Origin: Castanea sativa
Taxonomy: Eukaryota; Streptophyta; Magnoliopsida; Fagales; Fagaceae
NCBI RefSeq assembly: GCF_040712315.1
Contig: NC_134021.1
Span: 28,854,001-28,918,000 of the forward strand
Direction of reading: 5' to 3'
DNA length: 64,000 bases
A program made the position numbers and the translations under genes. The notes beneath the pieces are model-generated. The model had not been told where the DNA came from. It was given only the letters and a program-made list of their open reading frames with translations, and did no database searches. The stretch's first letter is position 1; each line of letters begins with the position of its first letter. Of this stretch, positions 44,819-57,660 are shown in pieces.

Positions 44819-45464
44819 ATGGAGGATATTACTCAGGGTTGGAGTAGCCTTTCTCTCTTAGATAGAGAGGGTGATGATATGAAACTATAGACAAAATGTC
44901 CTTTAGAAGAGTTCTCCCCTGTGGCCAGATTTCTTATTAGCAAGTCATTGAATGTAGATGCGGTGGCTAGAACCTTCACACCAATTTGGAGAACATGTAA
45001 TGGATTTAAGATACACAATTTGGGAGACCATAAATTTCTCTTTATTTTCGATAATAAGTCGGATGTGGTTTTACAAAACGAACCATGGAGTTTTGATAAG
45101 CACTTGATTGTACTCCAAAGTTACAATAAGGAGAGGGCCCTTGAGGATTACAGTCTGCGGGAAACAACAATGTAGTTGCAAGTACATAACATACCGTTGG
45201 GCTATATGGACAAGGAAACAGCTGAAGAGATTTGCTCGACAACGGGTAAAGTGGTTAAAACTTCTGGTGACACGGAGTCGGGGGGTGGTGGCTTCATTAG
45301 GGTCAGGGTAACTATAGATGTAACCTAACCTTTGTGCCAAGGTAGAATGGTAACTCTGGAAAACAGAGTGAAAACTTGGGTCTACTTCAAGTATGAAAGG
45401 CTACCAAATCTATGTTATTATTGTGGCTGTTTGGAGCATTATGATAAAGATTGCGAGGTTTGGA
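44819..45464 (+). pseudogene. LINE ORF1, first part (DUF4283 and CCHC knuckle)
   Basis: Starts MEDITQGWSSLSLLDREG, then CPLEEFSPVARFLISKSLNV, typical of the DUF4283 domain of plant L1-type ORF1. Further on HNIPLGYMDKETAEEI leads into the knuckle CYYCGCLEHYDKDC near 45418-45460. Stops occur at about 44889, 45172 and 45324. The frame is cut at 45464 by a Copia element; the rest resumes at 54455. ORF1 binds element RNA in L1-type LINEs. Confidence 0.8.
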
Positions 45465-46855
45465 TGTTAGGATTAGTGCCCTTAAATCCTATTGTATGAT
45501 GTTATGTATGTTATTATGTATGACATTGTGTATGACTTAATGTTGTGATTAATAAAGTTGTTTTATTATTATCTAAAATAATGGTAACATGAATATTGGG
45601 ACTTTATCATATAGTCCATGAGATGCATAGTATGCAATTTATGTGAAAAGTCACAGAAGATATAAATCACAAATTCTTTGTAAACTCAGAATTGTAGTTT
45701 GTAGTCGGTGATGAAATTTGGCATTTCATCTGCGAAGACTATAACATATCAACTAAGATGATTTGTCTTGATCATGGAAATTGAGATTTCTAGTTGATAT
45801 GTTTTAAGAGTTAAAACATATTGAACTGGACCGGTGTGAGATTTATTATTCTCCTAACGACTGTCAAATGAATAATAAACTCATGACTTATATTTACATG
45901 AGCTCTAAATCCAGAGAGGATAATGGACCTGATCATGAAGTGTATGTTACTTTGATATATCAGGAGTGAGACCTAAAGTTACGGTCAAAATCTCAGTATG
46001 TTGGGCAACCACATTTAGTGTTGATGGAACATATATTCTCAAGATGGAATTCATAGTCTCTTAATGGAGATACAAAATGTTCTCTTGAGATAAGTTTAAT
46101 GGGTTTGTTATTTAGAATGTTAGGCCTAACTACTTTAGTAAATAGTTACTAGAGTATATATTTATGAAATTGGATTTCAAAAATATATGATGAATAACTT
46201 AAAAGATTAAACCGGGTACTCAAGGATAAGATGTAGTAATTTACAAAGTGGTAGTATACATTCATGATTTTGTGTTACTACGAATATTTTATGAAGGGGT
46301 TGCATGTACAATAAAGTCTTGGGACATAATTTATAAATAAGACGTAGAGTGCAACTATATTTATATAATGGTATTAAATATAGTTAATGGTAACTTTGGA
46401 CTTGTCAAGAGTTGACAGAAAAGTCCAAGACCCATTGGAGCTAGTGTCTTATTGGTCCCTTTTAGTCCCACTCCAAGCCACACACTTAAGCCTAATTAGA
46501 AAGGCTCAAAAGGCTAGCTCAATTAGATAATTAGTTAGATACAAATGGAGAAACATACAGGATTTCCTGTAGAGAATTACAGCAACATCATTGTGAAGTG
46601 GTGTGTATGTAAGTGTTAGACACTTTGACATTCTCCTTTTTAAAACTGATTGAGAGACCACACATCTTGAACGTTAGTGGAATTGGAGTGAAGATTGAAA
46701 GTGTTCCCAAGTGCTTCTGATCTTCAGTTTTGAAATTCACCGCTCCAAGGTACACTCTCTTGTTCTCAAATTCTGAAACTTACATAGTGCATGTTAACAT
46801 TTATGAATGAAGTAGATCCGTTATTTTTTCGCTGCGTATATGCATATTTCCATCA
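45465..46855 (+). repeat. 5' LTR of the Copia element
   Basis: 1391 bp, TGTTAGGATTAGTGCCC to ATATTTCCATCA. Scattered differences from the 3' LTR, so the insertion is not recent. Same family as 34465, 53068, 56262, 58554 and 60281. Confidence 0.95.
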
Positions 46856-46857
46856 AA

Positions 46858-46869
46858 TGGTATCAGAGC
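46858..46869 (+). other. Primer-binding site (initiator Met-tRNA type)
   Basis: TGGTATCAGAGC two bases after the LTR end. Confidence 0.95.
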
Positions 46870-47157
46870 GGTCTTCATTTTGTATCTGTTTAACATGTTT
46901 TGAGTTTTGGAATTGTTGACAATAGTTTCATGTTGTTAGAAATTAGTTTTCTGCATGGTTGTTGAAATTATTGTTTGATAAAAATTGATATTGATGTTAT
47001 GATGTTGTTTAATTTTTAGTTTAAGTATGTTAAACTGAACTTTAAGGCTATAGCATTAATGAAATTTAGTTTTGATATCAATTTCTGTCCATTATGTTCA
47101 TATGATGATTTTTTTGTTCATGAAAACGTTAAAAAATTCTGGAAAAGTCTAAATTCG

Positions 47158-47345
47158 TGATGCTTGATTGATTGAGCATCTGTTGAGCATTGATCGAGCT
47201 GACAGAAGTTTTCTCGATCGATCGAGGATCTGTCGAGCATCAATCGAGCTTCATGGAATTTTTCTCGATCGATCAAGCATCTGTCAAGGATCGATCGAGT
47301 AGCCAGAACTTTTCTCGATCGATTAAGGTACATCCTTGATCGATC
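47158..47345. repeat. Short tandem repeats rich in TCGATCGATC in the Copia leader
   Basis: About three and a half units of roughly 50 bp, each with TTTTCTCGATCGAT and GATCTGTCGAGC-like parts (for example near 47210, 47261 and 47311). They lie between the primer-binding site and gag. CTGTCGAG and TCTCGA motifs of the same kind occur in the unrelated LTRs at 1-445, 4371-5334 and 50799-51835. Confidence 0.75.
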
Positions 47346-48041
47346 GAGGACTGTGGATTCAAAATTTTTTCTAAGTGTTTTTACATATATAAAGAGTAGG
47401 GCTATGTGTGATTTGTTTATGCATGTTCTTTATTTTAAAACATCTAGTGGGAGAGAGATACAGGGGTTGGATCTCACAACCTCCATTTTTGGTTCATAGT
47501 AGTGTGAAATATATACTTTGTATTTGCCTTGAGCTTAGCATTCCATGCGGAGAGTATTTATTTCATGGTCCTATAAGATTGAATTTCATGGTTTATAGTG
47601 GTTTGATCAAACACCTTGTCTTAGCTTCGAGCTTTGCATTCCATGCGAAGGGTGTTTGTATCATGGTACTACAAAATAAGCCTATTAAAGGGATGAAACG
47701 TGGTTACACATGATTCTAGACAATGGTATACACTAGACTAAGTATTATAGTATCCTCTATGCTGAGTTCTTACTATTATTACTTAGAGGCTAAATGTAAA
47801 ATGACATATTATTAGTGTTTGATAAGAGTTATCATGATAGCACTAATAATGAGAATAGTTCTCAATCAATCATAGTATTTAATGTTCACTCTATGCTGAG
47901 GGATATTGAATATGGGATTGGGTTGTCATTGTATATATTATGTTATGATTTTATTAAGGTTCCATATTATATGCTTACATGCTAAGTTGATAATATCTAG
48001 TTTACTTATTATATTCAAGTTTATTGTTTTCAGATTTGAAC

Positions 48042-48900
48042 ATGGCATCATTTAGCCCACTTGTTTCTATTCTTAATCAAAACAAACTGACTGGATCCAA
48101 CTATGTTGACTAGAAAAGAAATTTGGACATTGTTTTAATTGCTGAAGAGCACACATATGTGCTTACTCAACCATGTCCTAGCTTTCCTTCATTAGATGCT
48201 CCTTCTGAGGAAACACAACGATATGATCGTTGGCAGAAATCTAATGAAATGGCCAAGTGCTATATTCTAGCATCCATTTCAAATGTTCTACAGCATCAAA
48301 TGCAGGATGTAGAACTAGTTTTAGACATTATACAAAGTCTGAAAGAGATGTTTGGTGAGCAAAGCCATTCTGCAAGGCAAGAAACCATGAGACAAATTTA
48401 TAATACCAAAATGGCTGAAGGTACTTCAGTTAGGGAGCATTGTCTTACAATGATCTCTAATCTGAATACATTGGAGGTTTTAGGTGCCAATATTGATGGA
48501 GAATCCCAAGTGGATATGATACTCCAGTCACTACCGGAATCATTCAAGGAATTCAGACTGAATTATAATATGAACAAAAAAGTTTATTCTTTGTCTGAAT
48601 TGATGAAAATTGATAATGGCAGAAGACATCCTTGGTACTTCTAGTGTTGAAGCCAATATGGGTGAAGCTTCTACTTCTCAACCTAAGTCAAAAGGTAAGG
48701 GTAAGAAGAAGAAGAAGAAGGACTTCACTAAGTAATAGGGTAAGCAAATTATCTTAGGGGTTGCCGACAAGGGAAAGAAGACCAAAGGAAAGTATTTCCA
48801 TTGTGGTGAGAAAGGACATTGAAAGGGAAATTGTCCAAAGTTTAAAGCTACCAAGAACAAGGGTATGAAAAGTTCCTTTCTTCTTGAAATATGTTTGATA
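48042..48900 (+). pseudogene. Copia gag
   Basis: Start codon at 48042 (MASFSPLVSILNQNKLTGSN). A TAG at about 48112 replaces the expected Trp; then the frame 48123-48644 holds the gag-polypeptide (UBN2) region, with KWQKSNEMAKCYIL-like and TMRQIYNTKMAEGTSV segments. After a frameshift comes a lysine-rich part and the knuckle region at 48780-48840, where the first Cys is Tyr and the Trp codon is TGA (FHCGEKGH-stop-KGNC). So both the frame and the zinc knuckle are damaged. Confidence 0.85.
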
Positions 48901-50798
48901 TAGAATCCCACGGATTCCTGGAGTGTGGATTCATGTTGTACTAATCATATCTGCAATTCTTTGCAGAGGTTTCAGGAGACTAGAAAGCTGAGTGAAGGGA
49001 ATTGTTTCTTACTTTGGCTGATAGGAGCAGGATTCCGGTTATAGCTGTTGGTGTTGTTAATTTGTGCTTCGAGTCTAGGGCTTTAATATTGCAATACTGT
49101 CTATTTGTACCTAATATTTGTAGGAATTTAATTTCTGCAACTTATTTAGATAAACATGGGTATTGTATTATCTTGAAAGACAATGTTGTAATAAAGAAGG
49201 ATAAAATGTTTATCTGTTCTAGCCATATTGTGGATGGTCTTTATATTTTAACTCCTGAAAAGCATGAATTATATAATTCTGAATTAGATAATAATTTACA
49301 TGTGAAATCATTAAAGAGAAAGTTTCCTTCTACTAGTGAAGCATATCTTTGGCACTTGCATTTAGGTCATATTAATTCAAACAGAATGCAAAGACTTATC
49401 AAAGATGGACTTTTAGGGCCCATGGACTTTGATGAATTTTCAATTTGTGAATCTTGTTTGGAAGGTAAAATGACCAAATGACATTTTAATGCAAAAGGTA
49501 AAAGAGCCCAAGATTTGCTAAAACTAGTACATTCAAATGTCTGTGGTCCTATGTCAATTCAAGCAAGAGGTGGCTATGAGTATTTCATTACTTTCATTGA
49601 TGATTACTCTAAATTTGGTTATGTGTACCTAATGAAACGGAAAACTGAAACTTTTGAAAAGTTCAAAGAGTTTAGGGCTGAAGTTGAGAATCAATTAGGT
49701 AAACACATAAAGGCCATTCGATCTGATCAAGATAGCAAATACCTTCTTGGGGATTTCAAGGATTACTTGATTGAAAATGGGATTATATCCCAGTTGACTG
49801 CACCTGGAACTCCACAACAAAATGGCAGAAAGAAGGAATATAACTCTTTTAGATATGGTTAGATCCATGATGAGTTATTCGACTCTACCAATTTCCTTTT
49901 GGAGATATGCCTTAAATATTGCAATGTATCTTCTGAATTTAGTACCTTCGAAGTCTGTTCCTAAAACACCTGTAGAATTGTGGAATAGGCGTAAGCCTAG
50001 TATGAGACATCTCCATATTTGGGGTTGTCCAGCACATGTGTTAAAAGGAAAGTCTAACAAGTTACAGTCTAAAATAGAAGTGGTTTTCTTTGTAGGGTAT
50101 CCAAAAGGAACAATTGGAGGTTTATTCTATAGTCATAAGGATAATAAAGTGTTTGTTAGCACAAATGCCAAATTCCTAGAAAATGATTATATGAATAATT
50201 TGACTATATAAATAATTTTACTCTTAGAAGTAGAGTTGTGTTGGCTAAAATGAATGAACCTGTAGTTAAACAACAATGTATAAAACTAGGGATGATGTGG
50301 TTGTATTAGATACACCATAAGATACTACTCATGAGATGTCTAGTACACAGGTGCCTCGTCGTAGTGGGAGAATTGTTTGGCCTCCTGTGAGATTTATAGG
50401 TTTGGGAGAAACTTATGAAGCTATCTCAAAAGAGGCTGAATCAGATCCCCACACTTATGAGGAGGCAATAAATGATATAGATGCACATCATTGGGTCCAA
50501 GCTCTGAAATCTGAATTAGATTTGATGTATTTCAATCAAGTTTGGGATCTTGTAGAGGCGCCTAACGGCATTAAACCTGTTGGTTGCAAATGGGTTCATA
50601 GGAGGAAGAAATGGAAAGGTTGAAACCTTTAAAGCAAGACTAGTGGCGAAAGGGTATACACAAAAAGAAGACATTGACTATGATGAAACTTATTCACTAG
50701 TAGCCATGCTTAAATCTATCAGAATTTTCTTATCCATTGCTGCTCATTATGATTATGAGATTTGACAAATAGATGTCAAGACTGCATTTCTTAATGGC
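48901..50798 (+). pseudogene. Copia pol, first part: protease, integrase, RT start
   Basis: Protease remnants near 48915-49000 (DSWSVDSCCTNHICNSL-like) are followed by GAG-pre-integrase (YLWHLHLGHINSNRMQRL, CESCLEGKMTK) and the integrase core (HSNVCGPMSIQARGGYEYFI; the first catalytic Asp is Asn). RSDQDSKYL and TPQQNG mark the rest before a frameshift at about 49825, after which ERRNITLLDMVRSMM continues. RT begins with HHWVQALKSELD and CKWVHRRKKWKG, has another frameshift at about 50610, and stops at QIDVKTAFLNG, where the solo LTR inserts. Confidence 0.85.
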
Positions 50799-51835
50799 TG
50801 ATAGGCCAAAAACGTATTGACCCCTTGTGATGGATTAATTGATTAATTAGCCAAGTTCAATTAATTAACCAAATTAGCATACAAAGCATGTGGTAGCACA
50901 AATAAATCACCAAATAAACTAAGTATGCAGCGAAAAATAAATAATACGGTGATTTATTTACGAATGGGGAAAACCTACACAGCAAAAACTCCACCGGGTG
51001 ATTTTAAGGTCACCACTCCCGAAACTCCACTATTATCACAACAAGCGGTTACAAGTAAAGGAATCCTAAGTACCTTACCAACCTACAGTTGAACCCTTAC
51101 CCCAATACCCAATTGGACTTGTTTTGTAGTGGCAGTTTCTCCTTTCAATGCACGGCTCCCAAGTACGTGACTAACCAAATGCGCGGATCCCGGTACGCGA
51201 CTTCAATCACCAACTAGAGAAGATTGTTGGCTGCAAAGTTTTTCAATTCATCCACACGATGAAGATCAAGAAGATGCTTGGTTACAAAACCCTATGGTGC
51301 AAAGATACAGTAACTTCTTCACAAAAGAGATGAACTAGGGCAAGAACTTTGTCTCAAGTTACAATTTGCATGAACAAGGATTTCTCAATGCTTGTGCAAC
51401 TTGCCACCCTTCGACTACCCTTAGAATAATCCTTTTATATGTCTAGGGTTAGGAGAAAAGAAGGCCCAAAGACACATCCACGGATTAGAATCAAAACAGA
51501 ACAAGGAATCTGTTTTTCTTAAATCTCGACAGCTACAGGTGTCGAGGTGCTGTCGAGCAGCTGTCGAGCCTCGGGGATAGAACAGCTTCTTAAAGCTCGA
51601 TAGATGCAGCTGTCGAGCCAACTGTCGAGCTTTAATGAAGAGCACTTCTCAACTTGTTTCTTGGATAGACCTGCATGGCTTTAACACTTGATCTTGAAAC
51701 CTTGTTTCTTGAAGCATTAACCTCATCCTAAATCTATCCAATTACAAGTAAAGTGCATTTTGACAAAGGATTAGCCAATTACATAAATAATGAATGACGT
51801 ACGTTCTAAACAAGTGAAACACATATGTCCTAACA
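50799..51835 (-). repeat. Solo LTR inside Copia RT, TSD ATGGC
   Basis: 1037 bp, TGATAGGCCAAAAACG to ATATGTCCTAACA. ATGGC stands at 50794-50798 and 51836-51840, and removal rejoins the RT frame (FLNG to NLEEE). Its right two thirds match the LTRs of the gag-only Copia element at 1-5334, so it is the same or a sister family; the left part differs. No internal region adjoins. Confidence 0.9.
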
Positions 51836-53053
51836 ATGGCAATCTTGAAGAAGAAATCTACATGTTGCAATCGGAAGGTTTCATAGCAAAGAACCAAGAG
51901 CATATGGTAAGCAAGTTGAAAATGTCCATTTATGGAGTTAAGCAAGCATCTAGGTCATAGAACATTAGATTTGATTAGGCAATCAAATCATTTGGTTTTG
52001 AACAAAATCTTGATGAACCATGTGTGTACAAAAGACATAGAGATAAAGTAGTAATGTTCCTAGTGCTTTATGTTGATGATATTCTACTCATTGGAAATAT
52101 GTAGGGGTAATGTCATCGATAAAAGTTTGGTTATCAAGCCAATTTGATATGAGGGACTTGGGCGAAGCTAACTATATTCTAGGGATCAAGCTTTGGCGAG
52201 ATAGAAATAATAGGATTTTAGGTTTGTCATAAGCTGGATATATAGATAAGGTTCTAGAACGGTTTAGCATGCAAAATTCAAGAAAGGATTACTTCCTTTT
52301 AGACATGGAGTTCCTCTGTCTGATGACCAAAGGCTTAAGACTCAAGAGGAAGAAAATATGATGAGACAAGTTCCCTATGCTTCTGCTATGGGAAGTCTCA
52401 TGTATGCCATGCTTTGTACTAGACCAGATATTTGTTATTCAGTTGGCATGGTCAGCTGATATCAATCAAATCTAGGATCTAAACATTGGCAAGCTGTAAA
52501 GCATATTCTCAAGTATCTACGGAGAATGAGAGATTATATGCTTGTTTACCGTTGTGAGGATTTGATTCCTATTGGCTATACAGATTTAGATTTTCAGTCG
52601 GATCTAGATTTCAGAAAATCCACGTCGGGTTATGTATTCACCTTGGGAGGTGGAGCCATAAGTTGGAGGAGTGTTAAGCAATTTTGTATTGCAGACTCCA
52701 CCATGGAAGCCGAATATGTTGCTGCTTATGAGGCAGCAAAGGAGACTATTTGACTCAAGAAATTCCTTTCTAATCTTGGTGTTATGAGAATTGAGCAAGT
52801 TCCTATTACATTGTTCTGCGACAATAGTGAAGCGGTTGCATAATCCAAGGATCCAAGGAATCACAAGAAAGGAAAGCACATTGAGAGAAAGTATCACATC
52901 ATTCGAGACATTGTCGCTTGTGGAGATGTGGTTGTAGCAAAGATTGATGGTGCAAAGAATCTAGCGGATCCCTTTACCAAAGCTTTGCCCCAAAGGACTT
53001 TCGAGTCACATTTGGAGGAGATGGGAGTTAGATTAGTGCACAATAGTCTTTAG
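51836..53053 (+). pseudogene. Copia pol, second part: RT and RNase H
   Basis: Resumes with NLEEEIYMLQSEGFIAKNQE, then SIYGVKQASRS (followed by a stop), the catalytic VLYVDDILLIGN near 52080, and a frameshift. RNase H contains GYTDLDFQSDLDFRKSTSGY and DSTMEAEYVAAYEAAKETI, then a stop at about 52752; it ends with LPQRTFESHLEEMGVRL near 53040. Several stops (about 51957, 52230, 52459, 52752) and frameshifts prevent expression. Confidence 0.85.
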
Positions 53054-53055
53054 TG

Positions 53056-53067
53056 CAAGTGGGAGAT
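53056..53067 (+). other. Polypurine tract of the Copia element
   Basis: CAAGTGGGAGAT, directly before TGTTAAGATTAG. Confidence 0.85.
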
Positions 53068-54454
53068 TGTTAAGATTAGTGCCCTTAAATCCTATTGTAT
53101 GATACTATGTATGTTATTATGTATGACATTATGTATGACTTAATGTTGTGATTAATAAAGTTGTTTTATTATTATCTAAAATAATGGTAACGTGAATATT
53201 GAGACATTATCATATAGTCCATGAGATGCATAGTATATGATTTATGTGAAAAGTCACAGAAGATATAAATCACAAATTCTTTGTAACCTCAGATTGTAGT
53301 TCGTAGTCGGTGATGAAATTGGGCATTTCATCTACGAAGACTATAACATATCAACTAAGATGATTTGTCTTGATCATGGAAATTGAGATTTCTAGTTGAT
53401 ATGTTTTAAGAGTTAAAACATATTGAACTGGACCGGTGTGTGATTTATTATTCTCCCAACGACTATCAAATGAATAATAAATTCACGACTTATATTTACA
53501 TGAGCTCTAAATCTTGAGAGGATAATTGACCTAATCATAAAGTGTAAGTTATTTTGATATATTAGGAGTGAGATCTAAAGTTATGGTCAAAACCTCAGTA
53601 TGTTGGGCAATCACATTTAGTGTTGATGGAACATATATTCTCAAGATGGAATTCATAGTCTCTTAACAGAGATACAAAAAGTTCCCTTGAGATAAGTTTA
53701 ATGGGTTTTTTATTCAGAATGTTGGGCCTAACTATTTTAGTAAATAGTTACTAGAGTATATATTTATGAAATTGGATTTCATAAATATATGATGAATAAT
53801 TTAAAGGATTAAACTGGGTACTCAAGGATAAGATGTAGTAATTTACAAAGTGGTCTACATTCATGATTTTGTGTTATTACGAATATTTTATGAAGGGATT
53901 GTATGTACAATAAAGTCTTGGGATATAATTTATAAATAAGGCTTAGAGTGCAACTATATTTATATAGTGGTATTAAATATAGTTAATGGTAATTTTGGAC
54001 TTGTCAAGAGTTGATAGAAAAGTCCAAGGCCCATTGGAGTTAGTGTCTTATTGGTCATTTTTGGTCCCACTCTAAGCCATACACTTAAGCCCCATTAGAA
54101 AGGCTCAAAAGGCTAGCCCAATTAGATAATTAGTTGGATACAAAGGGAGAAACATACAGAAATTTCTGTAGAGAATTGCAGCAATATCATTGTGAAGTGG
54201 TGTATATGTAAGTGTTAGACACTTTGACATTCTCCTTTTGAAAACTGATTGAGAAACCACACATGTTGAGCGTTAGTGGAATTGGAGTGAAGATTGAAAG
54301 TGTTCTCAAGTGCTTCTGATCTTTGGTTTTGAAATTCACCGCTCCAAGGTACACTCTCTTGTTCTCAAATTCTGAAACTTACATAGTGCATGTTAACATT
54401 TATGAATGAAGTAGATACGTTATTTTTCCGCTGCGTATATGCATATTTCCATCA
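53068..54454 (+). repeat. 3' LTR of the Copia element
   Basis: 1387 bp, TGTTAAGATTAGTGCCC to ATATTTCCATCA, aligned end to end with 45465-46855. Confidence 0.95.
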
Positions 54455-55220
54455 TTGGATACAGAGCGAAGAAACACTAGAGCAAGTGAATAAAAAGTAC
54501 GACTCTAGTATATGGGCGAAACTTGTTTACCCCTCTAGCAAGAATTTGATTCAAGTGCCTGGCTACTATGAGGTGTTGAAGAAGATGCATATGAAACTGA
54601 CAGCTATGCCAGAAGAATGACCACCCATGGCGGAGCAAGAAACAACTACCCGACCACCAAACCCGAGGCCACTGGATAAGGAAAGGGAGACTTTTGGGGG
54701 TAGCATTAATGCTGATATTTCAAATCCCGCTATTTCGATTACAATGGATCCTGATAATGATTCGGTACCTCTTTACTCGACAACTAGCAAGGCGGATTTC
54801 ACGGAAATCATAAATGAAATTGATAAGGAAATCGGGAGGGTGGATTTATCAGGGAACGAGGAAATTGGAAGGATGGATTTCACTGGGAATGGGCTGCATG
54901 GTAATTCTCTGCCCACAATTAATATTACAAAACCTACTTTAAGCCCTTGTGAGAATAATTTAAGGCCTATATCAACAGACATGCCCACTATTGGGCCTAA
55001 CTTGACCGCGATTGAGCCGATTAAAAAGCCCACAAGATGGTTACGCCTTGAGAGGCCCCTAGTACTTAAGGAGAACAATCTAACTTTAGAACCACTGGGA
55101 AAACATAGCAACACACTTTCCCCAGAAGAGAGTCTAATATGGAAGCGAAGAATCCATGGTGCAGATGTCGATGGTAAACAAACCTTCCCAACGGTGGTGG
55201 TTGATGCTCAGCCTTGCTGA
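54455..55220 (+). pseudogene. LINE ORF1, second part
   Basis: Continues the ORF1 interrupted at 45464: SSIWAKLVYPSSKNLIQVPG lies just after the target-site duplication, then a stop near 54618 and the open frame 54627-55220 (MAEQETTTRPPNPRP). This part is a low-complexity Pro/Thr/Asn-rich tail, as is common in plant L1 ORF1. Confidence 0.7.
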
Positions 55221-55225
55221 GGACC

Positions 55226-56261
55226 ATGAGTTGGCTGTGTTGGAATGTGTGTGGGCTTGGGAACCAACGTACAGTTCGGGAGCTTGCAAAAATTGTGCGG
55301 GCACAAGATCCCTCTGTCCTGTTCTTAGCCGAAACATGGGCAGGTGAAGTTAGGCTTTAAAAACTTTGTGAAGATTTACACTTTGATGAAGCATGGGTTG
55401 CAGGTCGTGCTACTAGAGCAGGTAGTCTTGCTTTACTATGGAAGAACTCGATAGACATTGATGTAGATTCCTCCTCCTTGAAGCATATTGATGCCATTGT
55501 TAATAAGGGTAGGAAGGATGTGTGGAGGTTCACAGGTATATATGGTTTTCCTGAAGCTAGTAGGAAAGCTAAGCCATGGGAGTTGATAAGAGGTTTGAAC
55601 CACAAATTTAGCTTACCATGGATTTGTGCCGAGGATTTTAATGAAATCCTTAGAAGTCATGAGAAGCTTGGAGGTTTGCCTAGGAGAGAATATGAGATGC
55701 TGGCCTTCCAAGACATGGTTAGAGTGTGGCTTTGTGGACTTGGAATTCGTTGGACATAAGTTCACTTGGTGGGTAGACGATCAAGGGGACTAGTGCTTGA
55801 AAGGCTTGATCGTGCATTCGCCACTAACTCTTGGTTGGAAAAACACTTAGCAACCTGTGTTCAACACTTCAAAGCACACTTTTTAGATCATAATCCACTC
55901 ATTATCATGCCTAAAGGAATTTTACCATGCAAAAACAAACCTTTTTGTTTTGAACAGATGTAGTTGAAGGAGGAAGGGTGTGGGGACAATTAAGGAGGCT
56001 TGGGGTAGCCCATCAACGATCAGCTCCATGCCTATTGTTGCGTCAAAAATCAAGTGGTGTCAAGATCAACTAATAGACTAGAGTAAGCATTCTTTTGGTA
56101 GCATTCGGCGTCAATTAGAGGAAAAAACAAGAGAGTTGGTGAGGGCAGAATTGGTAGCAGCCTTGGGATCAAATGACACTACGATGAAATCACTTCAGCT
56201 TAAGATTAATGAGTTGTTGGATAAGGAAAATTTAATGTGGCAGCAAAGGTCCAAAGTTTTA
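55226..56261 (+). pseudogene. LINE ORF2, endonuclease (EEP) region, broken
   Basis: Starts MSWLCWNVCGLGNQRTVREL; the WNVxGLG and LAETWA parts are those of an L1-type apurinic-like endonuclease. Later DFNEILRSHEKLGG (preceded by E where G is usual) and, after a frameshift near 55725, EFVGHKFTWW. A stop follows LAETWAGEVRL. The tail MWQQRSKVLC near 56240 is the entry to the RT linker (WQQRSKVLW in the family), cut at 56261 by an LTR; RT itself is not found. Confidence 0.75.
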
Positions 56262-57660
56262 TGTTGGAAAAAATCTGGTTTTGTATCTCATACAAAACAC
56301 ATAGCGGAAGCAACAAACAAGGATCTATTTCATTCATGATTGATAACATGCACTATGTAAATTTCAGAATTTAAGAACAAAATAGCGTACCTTGGTGTGG
56401 AGAAATTCAAAACAAAGATTAGAAGCACTTGGGAACACTTTTAATCTTCACTCCAATTCCACTTTACGCCCAAGATGTGTGGTCTCTCAATCAGTTTCAA
56501 AGGGAGAATGAAAGTGTGTCACACTCTCACATACACACCGTTTCTTATATCACTCAGAATAATAAAAAATTCTGCATGTTTCTCCCTTTATAACTAACTA
56601 ATTATCTAACTGGGCTGGTTTATTAGGCTTTTCCAATTGGGCTTTAGTGTGTGGCTTGAAGTGGGACCAAAAGGGACCAATAAGACACTAACTCCAATGA
56701 GCCTTGGGCTTTTCCGTCAACTCTTGATAAGTCTAAAGTTACCATTAATTATATTTAATACCACTTTATAAATATAATTGCACTCTAGGCCTTATTAATA
56801 AATTATATCTCAAGACTTTATTATACATGCAACCCCTTCATAAAATATTCGTAGTAATACAAAGTCATGAATATAGACTGCCACTTTGAAAATTACTACA
56901 TCTTAATCCTTGAGTACCCGGTTTAATCCTTTAAAGTTATTCATTATATATTTATGAAATCCAATTTCATAAATATATACTTTAGTAATTTCTTACCAAA
57001 GTGGTTAGGCCTAACTCTCTGAATAACTGAACCCATTAAACTTATCTCAAGGGAATATTTTAAATCTCCGTTAAGAGACTATGAATTTCATCTTGAGAAT
57101 AAATGTTCCATCAACACTAAATGTGGCTGCCCAATATACTGAAGTTTTGACCGTCACTTTAGATCTCACTCTTGATAGATTAAAGCAACCTACACGTCAT
57201 GATCAGGTCTATTATTCTCTCAAGATTAAGAGTTCATGCAAATAGAAATGGTGAGGTTTATTATTCATTTGACAGTCGTTAGGAGAATAATAAATCTCAC
57301 AGCGGTCCAGTTCAATATGTCTTAACTCTTAAAACATATCAACTAGAAGTCTCCACTTCCATGATCAAGACAAATCATCTTAGGTGATACGTTATAGTCT
57401 TCGCAGATGAAATGCCCAATTTCATTACTGACTATGAACTATAAATTCTAAGTTTACAAAGAACTTGTGCCTTATATCTTCTGTAACTAAATCACATAAA
57501 TCACATACTATGTATCTTATGGACTATATGATAATGTCCCATATTCATGTTACCATTATTTTAGATAATAATAAAACAACTTTATTAAACACAACATTAA
57601 GTCATACATAATATCATACATAGCATTATACAATAGGATTTAAGGGCACACATCCTAACA
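56262..57660 (-). repeat. LTR of the 1.4-kb Copia family (3' LTR of a truncated element)
   Basis: 1399 bp, left end TGTTGGAAAAAATCTGG, right end ACACATCCTAACA. Read on the minus strand the polypurine tract (CAAGTGGGAGAT) adjoins at 57661. Left flank TTTTA could be one half of a target-site duplication, the other half being lost with the truncation. Its outer end resembles that of 60281-61718 more than that of 45465. Confidence 0.85.

Larger units (their letters stand above)
45465..54454 (+). mobile_element. Complete Ty1/Copia element, TSD TTGGA, nested in the LINE
   Basis: 8990 bp: 5' LTR 45465-46855, primer-binding site, leader with short repeats, gag from 48042, protease/integrase/RT/RNase H to 53053, polypurine tract, 3' LTR 53068-54454. 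TTGGA at 45460-45464 and 54455-54459 is a perfect 5-bp target-site duplication. Without the 1037-bp solo LTR at 50799-51835 plus duplication the element would be about 7.9 kb. Stops and frameshifts make it inactive. Confidence 0.95.

Noticed and set aside
46858..46869. Fragment of a tRNA-Met gene
   Set aside because: Only the 12-base primer-binding site is present next to the LTR; no cloverleaf.
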